Of a DNA stretch of 6,288 nt, positions 1-4,693 are shown piece after piece. A model generated the notes under the pieces. That model did no database searches, was not told the origin of the DNA, and was given only the letters and a program-made list of their open reading frames with translations. The translations under genes were made by a program, and so were the position numbers. Numbering within the stretch: the first letter of the stretch is position 1; each line of letters starts with the position of its first letter. The stretch comes from Tannerella sp. GTDB lineage: Bacteria > Bacteroidota > Bacteroidia > Bacteroidales > Tannerellaceae. The stretch covers positions 1 through 6,288 of the forward strand of contig JAITMT010000573.1 in the NCBI GenBank assembly GCA_031277235.1, written 5' to 3'.

Positions 1-165
1 AATTTTGCGGACGACTATTACTGGACGGCTACGGAAAGTTCCGCCTATCCGGAGGACGCCTACATGGTTTACATGAGCAGCGGTCCGGCAGGCGATGCGG
101 GCAATACGCCGCACATCGTGAAAACGCATCAGGCGCGTGTACGCTGTGTGCAGCAGCAACCCTAA
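1..165 (+). CDS. C-terminal end of a FISUMP/DUF1566-like surface protein (5' partial)
   Basis: The window opens inside this gene; frame 1 stays open for 54 codons and stops at TAA 163-165. The visible residues include DYYWTATESS near the start and end with QARVRCVQQQP. A YW(S/T)(S/A)TE motif, then an aromatic-rich strand, then (V/R)RCV at the extreme C-terminus is the signature of the FISUMP / DUF1566 (Lcl C-terminal-like) fold found at the end of many secreted lipoproteins and surface proteins of Bacteroidota. The family call is inference from these motifs; the function, signal peptide and upstream domains lie outside the window. The gene converges on prfC, and a strong stem-loop follows 25 bp after its stop. 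Confidence 0.72.
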   Translation, partial: NFADDYYWTATESSAYPEDAYMVYMSSGPAGDAGNTPHIVKTHQARVRCVQQQP

Positions 166-190
166 ATTTGGTTTCATTTCATATTCATAG

Positions 191-230
191 AAAATTCCCT
201 GCTTGAAAAAATCTCAGGCAGGGAATTTTT
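191..230. terminator. Intrinsic terminator, probably bidirectional
   Basis: A 16-bp stem (191-206 with 214-229, one G-T wobble) closes a 7-base loop. The right arm ends in a run of T (226-230), as expected for a plus-strand Rho-independent terminator behind the gene ending at 165. The left arm begins with AAAA, so the reverse strand also ends in TTTT and could stop leftward transcription from prfC. Its place between two convergent genes fits both uses. Confidence 0.85.
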
Positions 231-292
231 GTAAGGCAGGATTCCAATTCTGCAACCTATATAATTTATGATTTTGGATTTACGATTGAATC

Positions 293-324
293 TTCAAATT
301 TTCAAATCTTCAAATCTTCAAATT
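293..324. repeat. Tandem repeat, 4 x 8 bp (TTCAAATY)
   Basis: Four head-to-tail copies of TTCAAATT/TTCAAATC start at 293, 301, 309 and 317. They lie in the non-coding DNA between the terminator and the end of prfC. Such short AT-rich repeats are common between genes in Bacteroidota. No function is evident. Confidence 0.85.
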
Positions 325-356
325 ACAAAGCAAGAATGGAATTTGACCACACCACC

Positions 357-404
357 ATTGTCAATTATCAATTGTCAATTGTCAATTATAATTACCCATT
401 GTCA
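357..404. repeat. Tandem repeat of ATTGTCA (7 bp) reaching the prfC stop codon
   Basis: Four contiguous 7-bp units begin at 357, 364, 371 and 378 (ATTGTCA, with ATTATCA as the second copy). A 13-bp degenerate stretch follows, then one more ATTGTCA at 398-404. The TCA of that last copy is the reverse complement of the prfC stop codon TGA, so the repeat tract touches the gene's 3' end. Confidence 0.85.
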
Positions 405-1979
405 AAACTCCGAAGTAAAGTGAAAACGGATATTCTTGAAATCCTGCTGCGCCATGGAGAGCACGTATGCCGAGTCGGCAAGATAGACGTCGCGACCCTC
501 GCGGTCTAACGCCATGTATTGCGACTTGCGCTTCTTGAAATTTTCAAGTTCCGTCCGGTCGTCGCTTTCAATCCAGCATGCCTTATACAAACTGAGCGGC
601 TCCCAGCGGCACTGTGCGCCGTATTCGCTCAAAAGCCGGTACTGAATCACTTCAAACTGCAATTGACCGACCGTACCGATAATCTTGCGTCCATTAAACT
701 GATTTACAAATAATTGCGCTACGCCTTCGTCCATCAACTGATCAATGCCTTTGGCTAACTGTTTGGCTTTCATCGGATCGTCATTTTCGATGTATTTGAA
801 CATTTCGGGAGAGAAACTCGGAAGTCCCTTGAAATGAAGGTCTTCACCTTCCGTCAGACTGTCGCCAATCTTGAAATTGCCCGTGTCCGGCAAACCGATG
901 ATATCGCCGGCAAACGCCTCGTCCACAATCTCTTTCCTTTGCGCCATAAACGCGGTTGGACTGCTGAATCTCAATATCTTACCGAAACGGACGTGTTTGT
1001 AACCGGCATTCCGCTCAAACTGTCCCGAACAGATTTTCACAAACGCGATGCAACTCCGGTGATTCGGATCCATGTTGGCGTGAATCTTGAACACAAAGCC
1101 GGAAAACTTGGGTTCCTCGGGCTGTACAACCCGCTCAACAGCCTGCACCGGACGCGGCGACGGCGCAATGCGTACGAAACAGTTCAACAACTCCCTGACG
1201 CCGAAATTGTTCAGCGCAGAGCCGAAAAACACAGGCGCCACATCGCCCGAAAGATAGGTATCATGCTGAAATTCAGGATATACGCCGTCAATCAATTCGA
1301 CGTCCGCGCGCAGTTTCCCGGCAAGACGCTCATCCATGTATTTTTCAATTTCCGGACTGTTAATATCCTTTATTTCAACGCTTTCCGTAACAACCTGTTT
1401 ATTGGGCGTATAAAGGTCTAATTTTTCTTCATACAGGTTATAAACGCCCTTGAAACGCTGCCCCATGTCAATAGGCCAACTGAGCGGGCGCACCTTGATT
1501 TGCAACTCCGCCTCGACTTCGTCCAGCAAATCAAACGCATCCTTTCCTTCCCTGTCCATTTTGTTAATAAACACAATTACAGGCGTTTTACGCATCCGGC
1601 ACACTTCCATCAGTTTTCGTGTCTGCACCTCAACGCCTTTCGCCGCGTCAATCACGATGATAACGCTGTCCACCGCCGTGAGCGTGCGAAACGTGTCTTC
1701 GGCGAAATCCTGGTGTCCGGGCGTATCCAGAATATTGATCTTATATCCCTCATAATCAAACGCCATCACGGACGTAGCCACTGAAATGCCGCGCTGTTTT
1801 TCGATTTCCATCCAGTCGGACGTGGCGGTTTTGCGTATTTTGTTGGATTTCACCGCGCCTGCCACGTGAATGGCGCCTCCGAACAGGAGCAATTTCTCTG
1901 TTAATGTGGTTTTTCCCGCATCCGGGTGGCTCACAATCGCAAACGTGCGCCTTCTTTTTATTTCTTCTTCTAATAACAT
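402..1979 (-). CDS. prfC: Peptide chain release factor 3 (RF3)
   Basis: This is a 525-residue translational GTPase, close to the 529 residues of E. coli RF3. In the cytosol RF3 uses GTP to recycle RF1 and RF2 from the ribosome after peptide release. The G domain shows all expected motifs: P-loop SHPDAGKTT (17-25), switch I region QRGISVATSV (62-71), DTPGHQDF (85-92), NKMD (139-142) and GSAL near residue 255. The SHPDAGKT form and the insert between NKMD and GSAL (including SWPIDMG) separate RF3 from EF-G and EF-Tu. The rest fits the EF-Tu-like barrel and the RF3 C-terminal domain. The ATG at 1979 gives the usual RF3 N-terminus (EIKRRRTFAIVSHPD), with no Shine-Dalgarno sequence, as is usual in this phylum. 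It lies 97 bp downstream of rfbD on the same strand. No promoter of its own is obvious, so cotranscription with rfbD is possible. Confidence 0.97.
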   Translation of the reverse strand: MLLEEEIKRRRTFAIVSHPDAGKTTLTEKLLLFGGAIHVAGAVKSNKIRKTATSDWMEIEKQRGISVATSVMAFDYEGYKINILDTPGHQDFAEDTFRTLTAVDSVIIVIDAAKGVEVQTRKLMEVCRMRKTPVIVFINKMDREGKDAFDLLDEVEAELQIKVRPLSWPIDMGQRFKGVYNLYEEKLDLYTPNKQVVTESVEIKDINSPEIEKYMDERLAGKLRADVELIDGVYPEFQHDTYLSGDVAPVFFGSALNNFGVRELLNCFVRIAPSPRPVQAVERVVQPEEPKFSGFVFKIHANMDPNHRSCIAFVKICSGQFERNAGYKHVRFGKILRFSSPTAFMAQRKEIVDEAFAGDIIGLPDTGNFKIGDSLTEGEDLHFKGLPSFSPEMFKYIENDDPMKAKQLAKGIDQLMDEGVAQLFVNQFNGRKIIGTVGQLQFEVIQYRLLSEYGAQCRWEPLSLYKACWIESDDRTELENFKKRKSQYMALDREGRDVYLADSAYVLSMAQQDFKNIRFHFTSEF

Positions 1980-1987
1980 TTCGGAAA

Positions 1988-2017
1988 ATTATTTGAAAAT
2001 TCGATTATTTGAAAATT
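1988..2017. repeat. 14-bp perfect direct repeat upstream of prfC
   Basis: ATTATTTGAAAATT occurs at 1988-2001 and again at 2004-2017, separated by CG. It starts 8 bp beyond the prfC start codon and so forms the immediate leader of prfC on the minus strand. It could be a protein-binding site or simply part of the surrounding repeat cluster. Confidence 0.8.
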
Positions 2018-2027
2018 GGTGGGAGCC

Positions 2028-2086
2028 CCTCCCCAACCCTCCCCGAAGGGGAGGGAGTCCCCCTCCTTCGGAGGGGTTAGGGGAGG
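2028..2086. repeat. GC-rich palindromic repeat with a three-way (cloverleaf) fold
   Basis: Two perfect hairpins stand side by side: an 8-bp stem 2037-2044/2048-2055 with loop GAA, and a 7-bp stem 2060-2066/2070-2076 with loop TTC. An outer stem encloses them: CCTCCCC 2028-2034 with GGGGAGG 2080-2086, extended by AA/TT with one bulged base. This GC-rich block sits in otherwise AT-rich DNA between rfbD and prfC. The rfbD stop codon (2077-2079) falls inside it. It resembles the dispersed GC-rich palindromes often seen between genes in Bacteroidota. As RNA it could slow or end transcription after rfbD, but there is no clear U-tract. Confidence 0.8.
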
Positions 2087-2997
2087 CTTTGAACTTTGAA
2101 CCTCAAACTCCCCCCCGGGGGGCTGGGGAGGCTTTGAACCTTGAACTTTAAACTTTGAACAACGAAGTCCAAACTCTCCTCCCATTCGGGTATATGAATC
2201 GAATACGTTTCCCTGATTTTTGTTTTGTCCAAAACGCTGTATGCGGGGCGTTTCGCTTTGGTCGGATATTCTGCTGTCTGTAAGGGTTTTACCAGGCAAG
2301 GCAAACCGGACAATTCAAAGATTTTCACCGCAAAATCATACCACGTACAAACGCCCTCGTTCGTATAATGATAAATTCCGGGAATGAAATTTACTGATTG
2401 CCAAATGGTTTGAATCGCTTTTGCCAGATCGCCCGCATAAGTCGGCGTACCTTGCTGATCATTCACTACGCCGATGGAATCGCGCTCCGCACCCAATCGC
2501 AACATCGTTTTCACGAAATTATTGCCCGTTTCGGAATAGAGCCAAGCCGTTCTGATGATAATCGAGTCTTTACAGGCTGATAACAAGGCATTCTCGCCTT
2601 CCAGTTTGGAATGTCCGTACACCGATTGCGGAGCCGTCGAATCGTCCTCCCTGTAAGGATGATTTCCCTGACCGTCAAATACATAATCAGTCGATATATG
2701 AATTACTTTTGCCCCGTTTTCAGCCGCCACCTCGCCGATGTTGCGGACGGCGTCGCGATTGATTTTGAAACACAAATCGGGCTCGTCTTCCGCCCTGTCC
2801 ACAGCCGTGTAGGCGGCGCAATTCACGATGAGCCGGACGTTGCGAGCCTTCACAAAATCATTCAACTCTCCCTTATCGCATATATCAAGTTCCTGAATAT
2901 CCGTGAAATGGAAAAAATAAGGGTTGTCATTCCGGCAGATATTCTGTAAAGCGTTGCCTAACTGTCCGTTAGCGCCTGTAATTAAAATGGATTCCAT
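2077..2997 (-). CDS. rfbD: dTDP-4-dehydrorhamnose reductase with repeat-encoded C-terminal tail
   Basis: This NADPH-dependent reductase (RmlD) makes the last step of dTDP-L-rhamnose synthesis, supplying rhamnose for surface polysaccharides. From the ATG at 2997 it has 306 residues. The Rossmann motif is TGANGQLG (7-14), STDYVFDG sits at 102-109, and the catalytic YxxxK is Y127-K131 (YGHSK). NDQQGTPTYAGDLA is the substrate-binding region typical of RmlD. An in-frame ATG at 3024 would overlap the -7 promoter element at 3022-3029, so 2997 is the better start. The recognisable protein ends near IPEWEESLDFV; about the last 25 residues are translated from intergenic repeats (FKVQSLP twice) and make the protein longer than the roughly 285-290 residues usual for the family. 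This tail may be tolerated or may mark a lost original stop. No other rml gene is in the window. Confidence 0.95.
   Translation of the reverse strand: MESILITGANGQLGNALQNICRNDNPYFFHFTDIQELDICDKGELNDFVKARNVRLIVNCAAYTAVDRAEDEPDLCFKINRDAVRNIGEVAAENGAKVIHISTDYVFDGQGNHPYREDDSTAPQSVYGHSKLEGENALLSACKDSIIIRTAWLYSETGNNFVKTMLRLGAERDSIGVVNDQQGTPTYAGDLAKAIQTIWQSVNFIPGIYHYTNEGVCTWYDFAVKIFELSGLPCLVKPLQTAEYPTKAKRPAYSVLDKTKIRETYSIHIPEWEESLDFVVQSLKFKVQSLPSPPGGSLRFKVQSLP
2080..2160. repeat. 45-bp direct repeat (GGGGAGGCTTTGAAC family) inside the rfbD 3' end
   Basis: A 22-bp unit at 2080-2101 recurs at 2125-2146 with 21 of 22 bases identical, giving a 45-bp period (15 codons). Further TTTGAAC-like copies run on to 2160. 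Between the two units lies the palindrome CCCCCCGGGGGG at 2111-2122. The repeats are read in frame by rfbD on the minus strand, where the motif FKVQSLP appears twice, 15 residues apart. Confidence 0.85.
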
Positions 2998-3021
2998 TGA
3001 AAAAAATTCTCTTTGAGGCTG

Positions 3022-3052
3022 CAAAGATACAACAACTTGCAGGGATTACAAA
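3022..3052 (-). promoter_or_regulatory. Bacteroidota-type promoter of rfbD
   Basis: On the minus strand, TTTG (3049-3052) is followed after 19 bases by TATCTTTG (3022-3029), matching the phylum's -33 TTTG / -7 TAnnTTTG consensus. Transcription should begin around 3014-3018, leaving a leader of about 20 nt before the ATG at 2997. It probably serves rfbD and perhaps prfC. Confidence 0.8.
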
Positions 3053-3086
3053 ATGGCTATCCCAACGCCACGTCCAAAACCATCAA

Positions 3087-3114
3087 AATTTGGTATGGAT
3101 AAATTTGTATGGAT
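3087..3114. repeat. Short direct repeat (AATTTG-TATGGAT)
   Basis: AATTTGGTATGGAT (3087-3100) is repeated one base later as AATTTGTATGGAT (3102-3114), differing by one G. It lies between the rfbD promoter and the palindrome array. No function is apparent. Confidence 0.65.
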
Positions 3115-3165
3115 TATCAGAAATTCCGGTAGAGTTCGGAACCTCTTAGCGGGACGCTACGCCGA

Positions 3166-3324
3166 GCGGGATTAATGCAAATCTGTAAAATTTCGGAACA
3201 AACCCCGACCGCAAAGCGGTCATATATTTATAGACCCATGTTGCAAAATATCCGTACGACCCCGACGGGGTCGAATAAATACACGTATATTCATTGCTAT
3301 AAATATGTAATCCCGCAGGGATTA
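3166..3324. repeat. Array of small palindromes with 51-bp period
   Basis: Three perfect mini-hairpins, each with a 3-base loop, begin at exact 51-bp intervals: GACCGC-AAA-GCGGTC (3207-3221), CGACCCC-GAC-GGGGTCG (3257-3273) and TAATCCC-GCA-GGGATTA (3308-3324). A fourth, degenerate unit keeps only its right arm GCGGGATTA (3166-3174), 48 bp before the next right arm. AT-rich spacers with TATAGA/GCTATA-like words separate them. Arms differ between units but stay self-complementary, which argues for selection on structure. It is not a CRISPR, because the repeats are not identical. It resembles families of dispersed palindromic repeats in Bacteroidales, by recollection and not by search. Confidence 0.75.
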
Positions 3325-3473
3325 GTACAAACATTTGAAATTCCCTCATGTTTTTCCAACTCTAACAGGATTTTAACATAATGTTCAAGACAACTGATTA
3401 ACAGCAATTTAAGTTTCTCCTGTTTCTTATCGGGGTACGGTTTGGAGCTGTTTCAAAGAACCTTTTTGTCCAT
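3297..3473 (-). pseudogene. Possible decayed small ORF with an internal TGA
   Basis: Downstream of the orphan minus-strand promoter an ATG at 3473 reads MDKKVL, meets TGA at 3453-3455, and the same frame then stays open for 51 codons to TAG 3297-3299. The segment after the TGA looks protein-like, with a lysine- and leucine-rich amphipathic helix (KKQEKLKLLLISCLEHY, then VKILLELEKHE). The last dozen codons run into the palindrome array, so the original 3' end is probably lost. I do not recognise the family. An alternative intact 32-codon frame starts at 3496 and ends at 3398; it looks less natural. The whole stretch may be non-coding. Confidence 0.25.
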
Positions 3474-3507
3474 ATCTGTCCTGCCCGTGTACGCATAAAA
3501 CTCGCTG

Positions 3508-3538
3508 CAAAGATAAAAACAATTTCCGGTAATACAAA
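3508..3538 (-). promoter_or_regulatory. Orphan minus-strand promoter
   Basis: TTTG (3535-3538) and TATCTTTG (3508-3515) are separated by 19 bases on the minus strand, the same layout and the same -7 octamer as the rfbD promoter. It points left, away from the mobile-element genes, into a region with no convincing gene. A transcript from about 3500 would cover the broken ORF and the palindrome array, and could continue towards rfbD. Confidence 0.65.
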
Positions 3539-3600
3539 AAAATCATTGTTTCGATGTTTGAAAAGGCAACAAAAGTTAAAAATACAGTATTTTTAACGGT

Positions 3601-3635
3601 TTTGACAGTCAGACGGCTAAAAATTACTACATTTG
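3601..3635 (+). promoter_or_regulatory. Probable promoter of the first HTH gene
   Basis: TACATTTG at 3628-3635 matches the -7 consensus TAnnTTTG. TTTG at 3601-3604 could act as -33, but the 23-base spacer is longer than the usual 19-21. The start of transcription would fall near 3641, at the foot of the leader hairpin, giving a leader of about 70 nt before the ATG at 3714. Confidence 0.5.
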
Positions 3636-3640
3636 CAAAT

Positions 3641-3683
3641 CGGTACAGCCAAACCGTATGACAAAATACCGGAGGCTGTATCG
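3641..3683 (+). other. Leader stem-loop / inverted repeat before the first HTH gene
   Basis: CGGTACAGCC (3641-3650) pairs with GGCTGTATCG (3674-3683) over 10 bp with one G-T wobble. An inner helix CCGTAT/ATACCGG with a one-base bulge continues the stem. It begins at the predicted transcription start and ends 30 bp before the ATG at 3714. It may be an RNA leader structure, an operator for the HTH protein encoded next, or part of a recombination site. Confidence 0.55.
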
Positions 3684-3713
3684 CTATTTATGTGAAAGTA
3701 AAATTGAAATAGC

Positions 3714-4136
3714 ATGTCCCGCCGTAAACAAACCATAATCAACCTGAAGGAACTGGAAACATATCCCGCTCTAATAGAAGAATTGAGGAACAACCCCGAC
3801 TATTCCGGCAAAGACCTTACTACCCTGAAATTAAGCGTATTGGACTCTTACGAAGCAACCATCAGGGAAGTTGACAAAACCATCAAATATTTTCAACACT
3901 ATATTGCGGCAAAGAAAAACACCATCGAAACATTTCAGGGAGAACAGATTATCAGTCGCGTGAAACTGGCAAAAATGCTCGGTATCTCCCGCCAAACCCT
4001 AACTTCCTGGATAAACAAGGGATTTATTGCACCGCAAAAATCCAAATACCTTCCAGATGTTGAAACTTTCAGCACAAACGCTGTTTTAGAGGAACTTGAG
4101 ACATACAAAACGGAACATCCCGAAGAAAAAATATAA
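3714..4136 (+). CDS. Small helix-turn-helix protein, putative element regulator
   Basis: A 140-residue soluble protein with no signal peptide or membrane segment. Residues 12-75 look mainly helical and charged, with possible coiled-coil character around 43-74. Residues 83-105 form a clear MerR/excisionase-like helix-turn-helix (KLAKMLGISRQTLTSWINKG), and the tail is acidic (ELETYKTEHPEE). The fold suggests DNA binding, perhaps as a dimer through the N-terminal helices. The target is unknown, but the leader hairpin just upstream and the large inverted repeat just downstream are natural candidates. The ATG at 3714 follows an AT-rich leader without a Shine-Dalgarno sequence. It is the first gene of the plus-strand block, 212 bp from the next one and separated by a second promoter. 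I do not recognise the exact family; an excision or copy-control role is inference. Confidence 0.8.
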   Translation: MSRRKQTIINLKELETYPALIEELRNNPDYSGKDLTTLKLSVLDSYEATIREVDKTIKYFQHYIAAKKNTIETFQGEQIISRVKLAKMLGISRQTLTSWINKGFIAPQKSKYLPDVETFSTNAVLEELETYKTEHPEEKI

Positions 4137-4171
4137 AAAAATACCGTAAAAAATAATCACTTGACAGTTCC

Positions 4172-4257
4172 GGGACAAAGGAAGACAAAAAGGGACAAAC
4201 CCGGTATCTTTCCGGGCAAATCCCTGCTTTTGTCTGTATCCGGCTACACTTTGTCCC
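4172..4257. other. 86-nt nested inverted repeat between the two HTH genes
   Basis: Four helices nest in one long hairpin: GGGACAAAG 4172-4180 with 4249-4257 (9 bp), AGACAAAA 4183-4190 with 4228-4235 (8 bp), GGGA 4192-4195 with TCCC 4221-4224, and CCCGG 4200-4204 with CCGGG 4212-4216, leaving the loop TATCTTT. The internal loop between the last two helices is CAAA on both sides. GTTTGTCC at 4260-4266 region could instead pair with GGACAAAC at 4193-4200, an alternative fold. It fills most of the gap of 212 bp between the genes. It could be a structured RNA, a terminator-like element for the first gene, an operator, or a single-strand nicking or recombination site. Confidence 0.65.
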
Positions 4258-4289
4258 CGTTTGTCCTGCCTGTGTGAGGCTATTATCCA

Positions 4290-4321
4290 TTTGACAATCA
4301 ATGATATTCATTTTTACTTTG
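4290..4321 (+). promoter_or_regulatory. Promoter of the HTH-helicase operon
   Basis: TTTG (4290-4293), a 20-base spacer and TTACTTTG (4314-4321) fit the -33/-7 pattern with one mismatch in the -7 element (TT for TA). Transcription would start near 4328, about 20 nt before the ATG at 4349. It lies 33 bp behind the foot of the large inverted repeat, so proteins bound there could control it. Confidence 0.6.
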
Positions 4322-4348
4322 TACCCGAAAATTTTAAAACAAGGTAAA

Positions 4349-4693
4349 ATGAACAGCATTATTTTAACAACGCCCGACGAACTGCGGGCAATCATCAGCG
4401 AAGCCGTTTCGGGAATTTTGCCCAAGCAGGCTGCACAACCCGGAATTGATACGGTCACACTCAACGACGTTTTGGAATTATTGAGGGAACACGGCTATCC
4501 GACTTCCAAAGCAAAGATTTACAAACTGACTTCCGCCGGAAGAATCCCCTGCCGCGTTTACGGCAACAAACTGGTTTTCTCGCGTAAAGAGATTCTGGAA
4601 TGGGCTGACAATCAGACAAAACCGAAAAGCAATTTTTCGGAAACAGTATTAACCCTTGCCCGAAGCGCAAGACGCAAAAAGCAATCCCGATGA
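4349..4693 (+). CDS. Excisionase/MerR-like winged helix-turn-helix protein
   Basis: A 114-residue protein. Residues 1-30 form a helical N-terminus (TTPDELRAIISEAVSGIL), and residues 35-86 form an HTH_17-type domain: VTLNDVLELLREHGYPTSKAKIYKLTSAGRIPCRVYG in outline, then the wing and KEILEWAD helix. The pattern of a recognition helix ending in (S/K)xGxIPxxxxGxxxxFxxxEIxxW is typical of recombination directionality factors and replication-linked regulators of Bacteroides elements. The C-terminus is basic (ARSARRKKQSR). The ATG at 4349 is chosen over 4301 because 4301 lies inside the promoter; AAGG sits 4-8 bases upstream of 4349. Its TGA overlaps the ATG of the helicase gene (ATGA, 4690-4693), so the two are translationally coupled. 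It may load or regulate the helicase, or act in excision; the sequence does not decide. Confidence 0.85.
   Translation: MNSIILTTPDELRAIISEAVSGILPKQAAQPGIDTVTLNDVLELLREHGYPTSKAKIYKLTSAGRIPCRVYGNKLVFSRKEILEWADNQTKPKSNFSETVLTLARSARRKKQSR

Noticed and set aside
834..1421. 195-codon plus-strand frame opposite prfC
   Set aside because: It is antisense to a strongly conserved prfC coding region and shows no domain features; a shadow of the real gene.
1970..2299. 109-codon minus-strand frame through the rfbD-prfC gap
   Set aside because: It lies in another frame over the 3' part of rfbD and translates the GC-rich repeats; rfbD is clearly the coding frame.
3100..3107. TAAATTTG as a plus-strand -7 promoter element
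   Set aside because: No TTTG lies at the proper distance upstream and no plus-strand gene follows for about 600 bp; it is part of a short direct repeat.
3166..3324. CRISPR array
   Set aside because: The palindromic units are not identical to each other, the spacing includes degenerate units, and no cas gene is present.
3146..3349. 67-codon minus-strand frame across the palindrome array
   Set aside because: It owes its openness to the 51-bp period. The residues simply translate the palindromes, and it has no promoter close to its start. Kept as an aspect of the array rather than a gene.
3025..3713. tRNA gene as the insertion target of the element
   Set aside because: No cloverleaf arms or TTCRA-type T-loop could be found on either strand in this gap.
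3477..4275. Near-identical 14-mers TGTCCTGCCCGTGT (3477-3490) and TGTCCTGCCTGTGT (4262-4275) as possible att or regulator sites
   Set aside because: 13 of 14 matches between two places in about 6 kb is expected a few times by chance. Both lie near TTTGTCC words, so it deserves a glance only if an integrase site is being sought.
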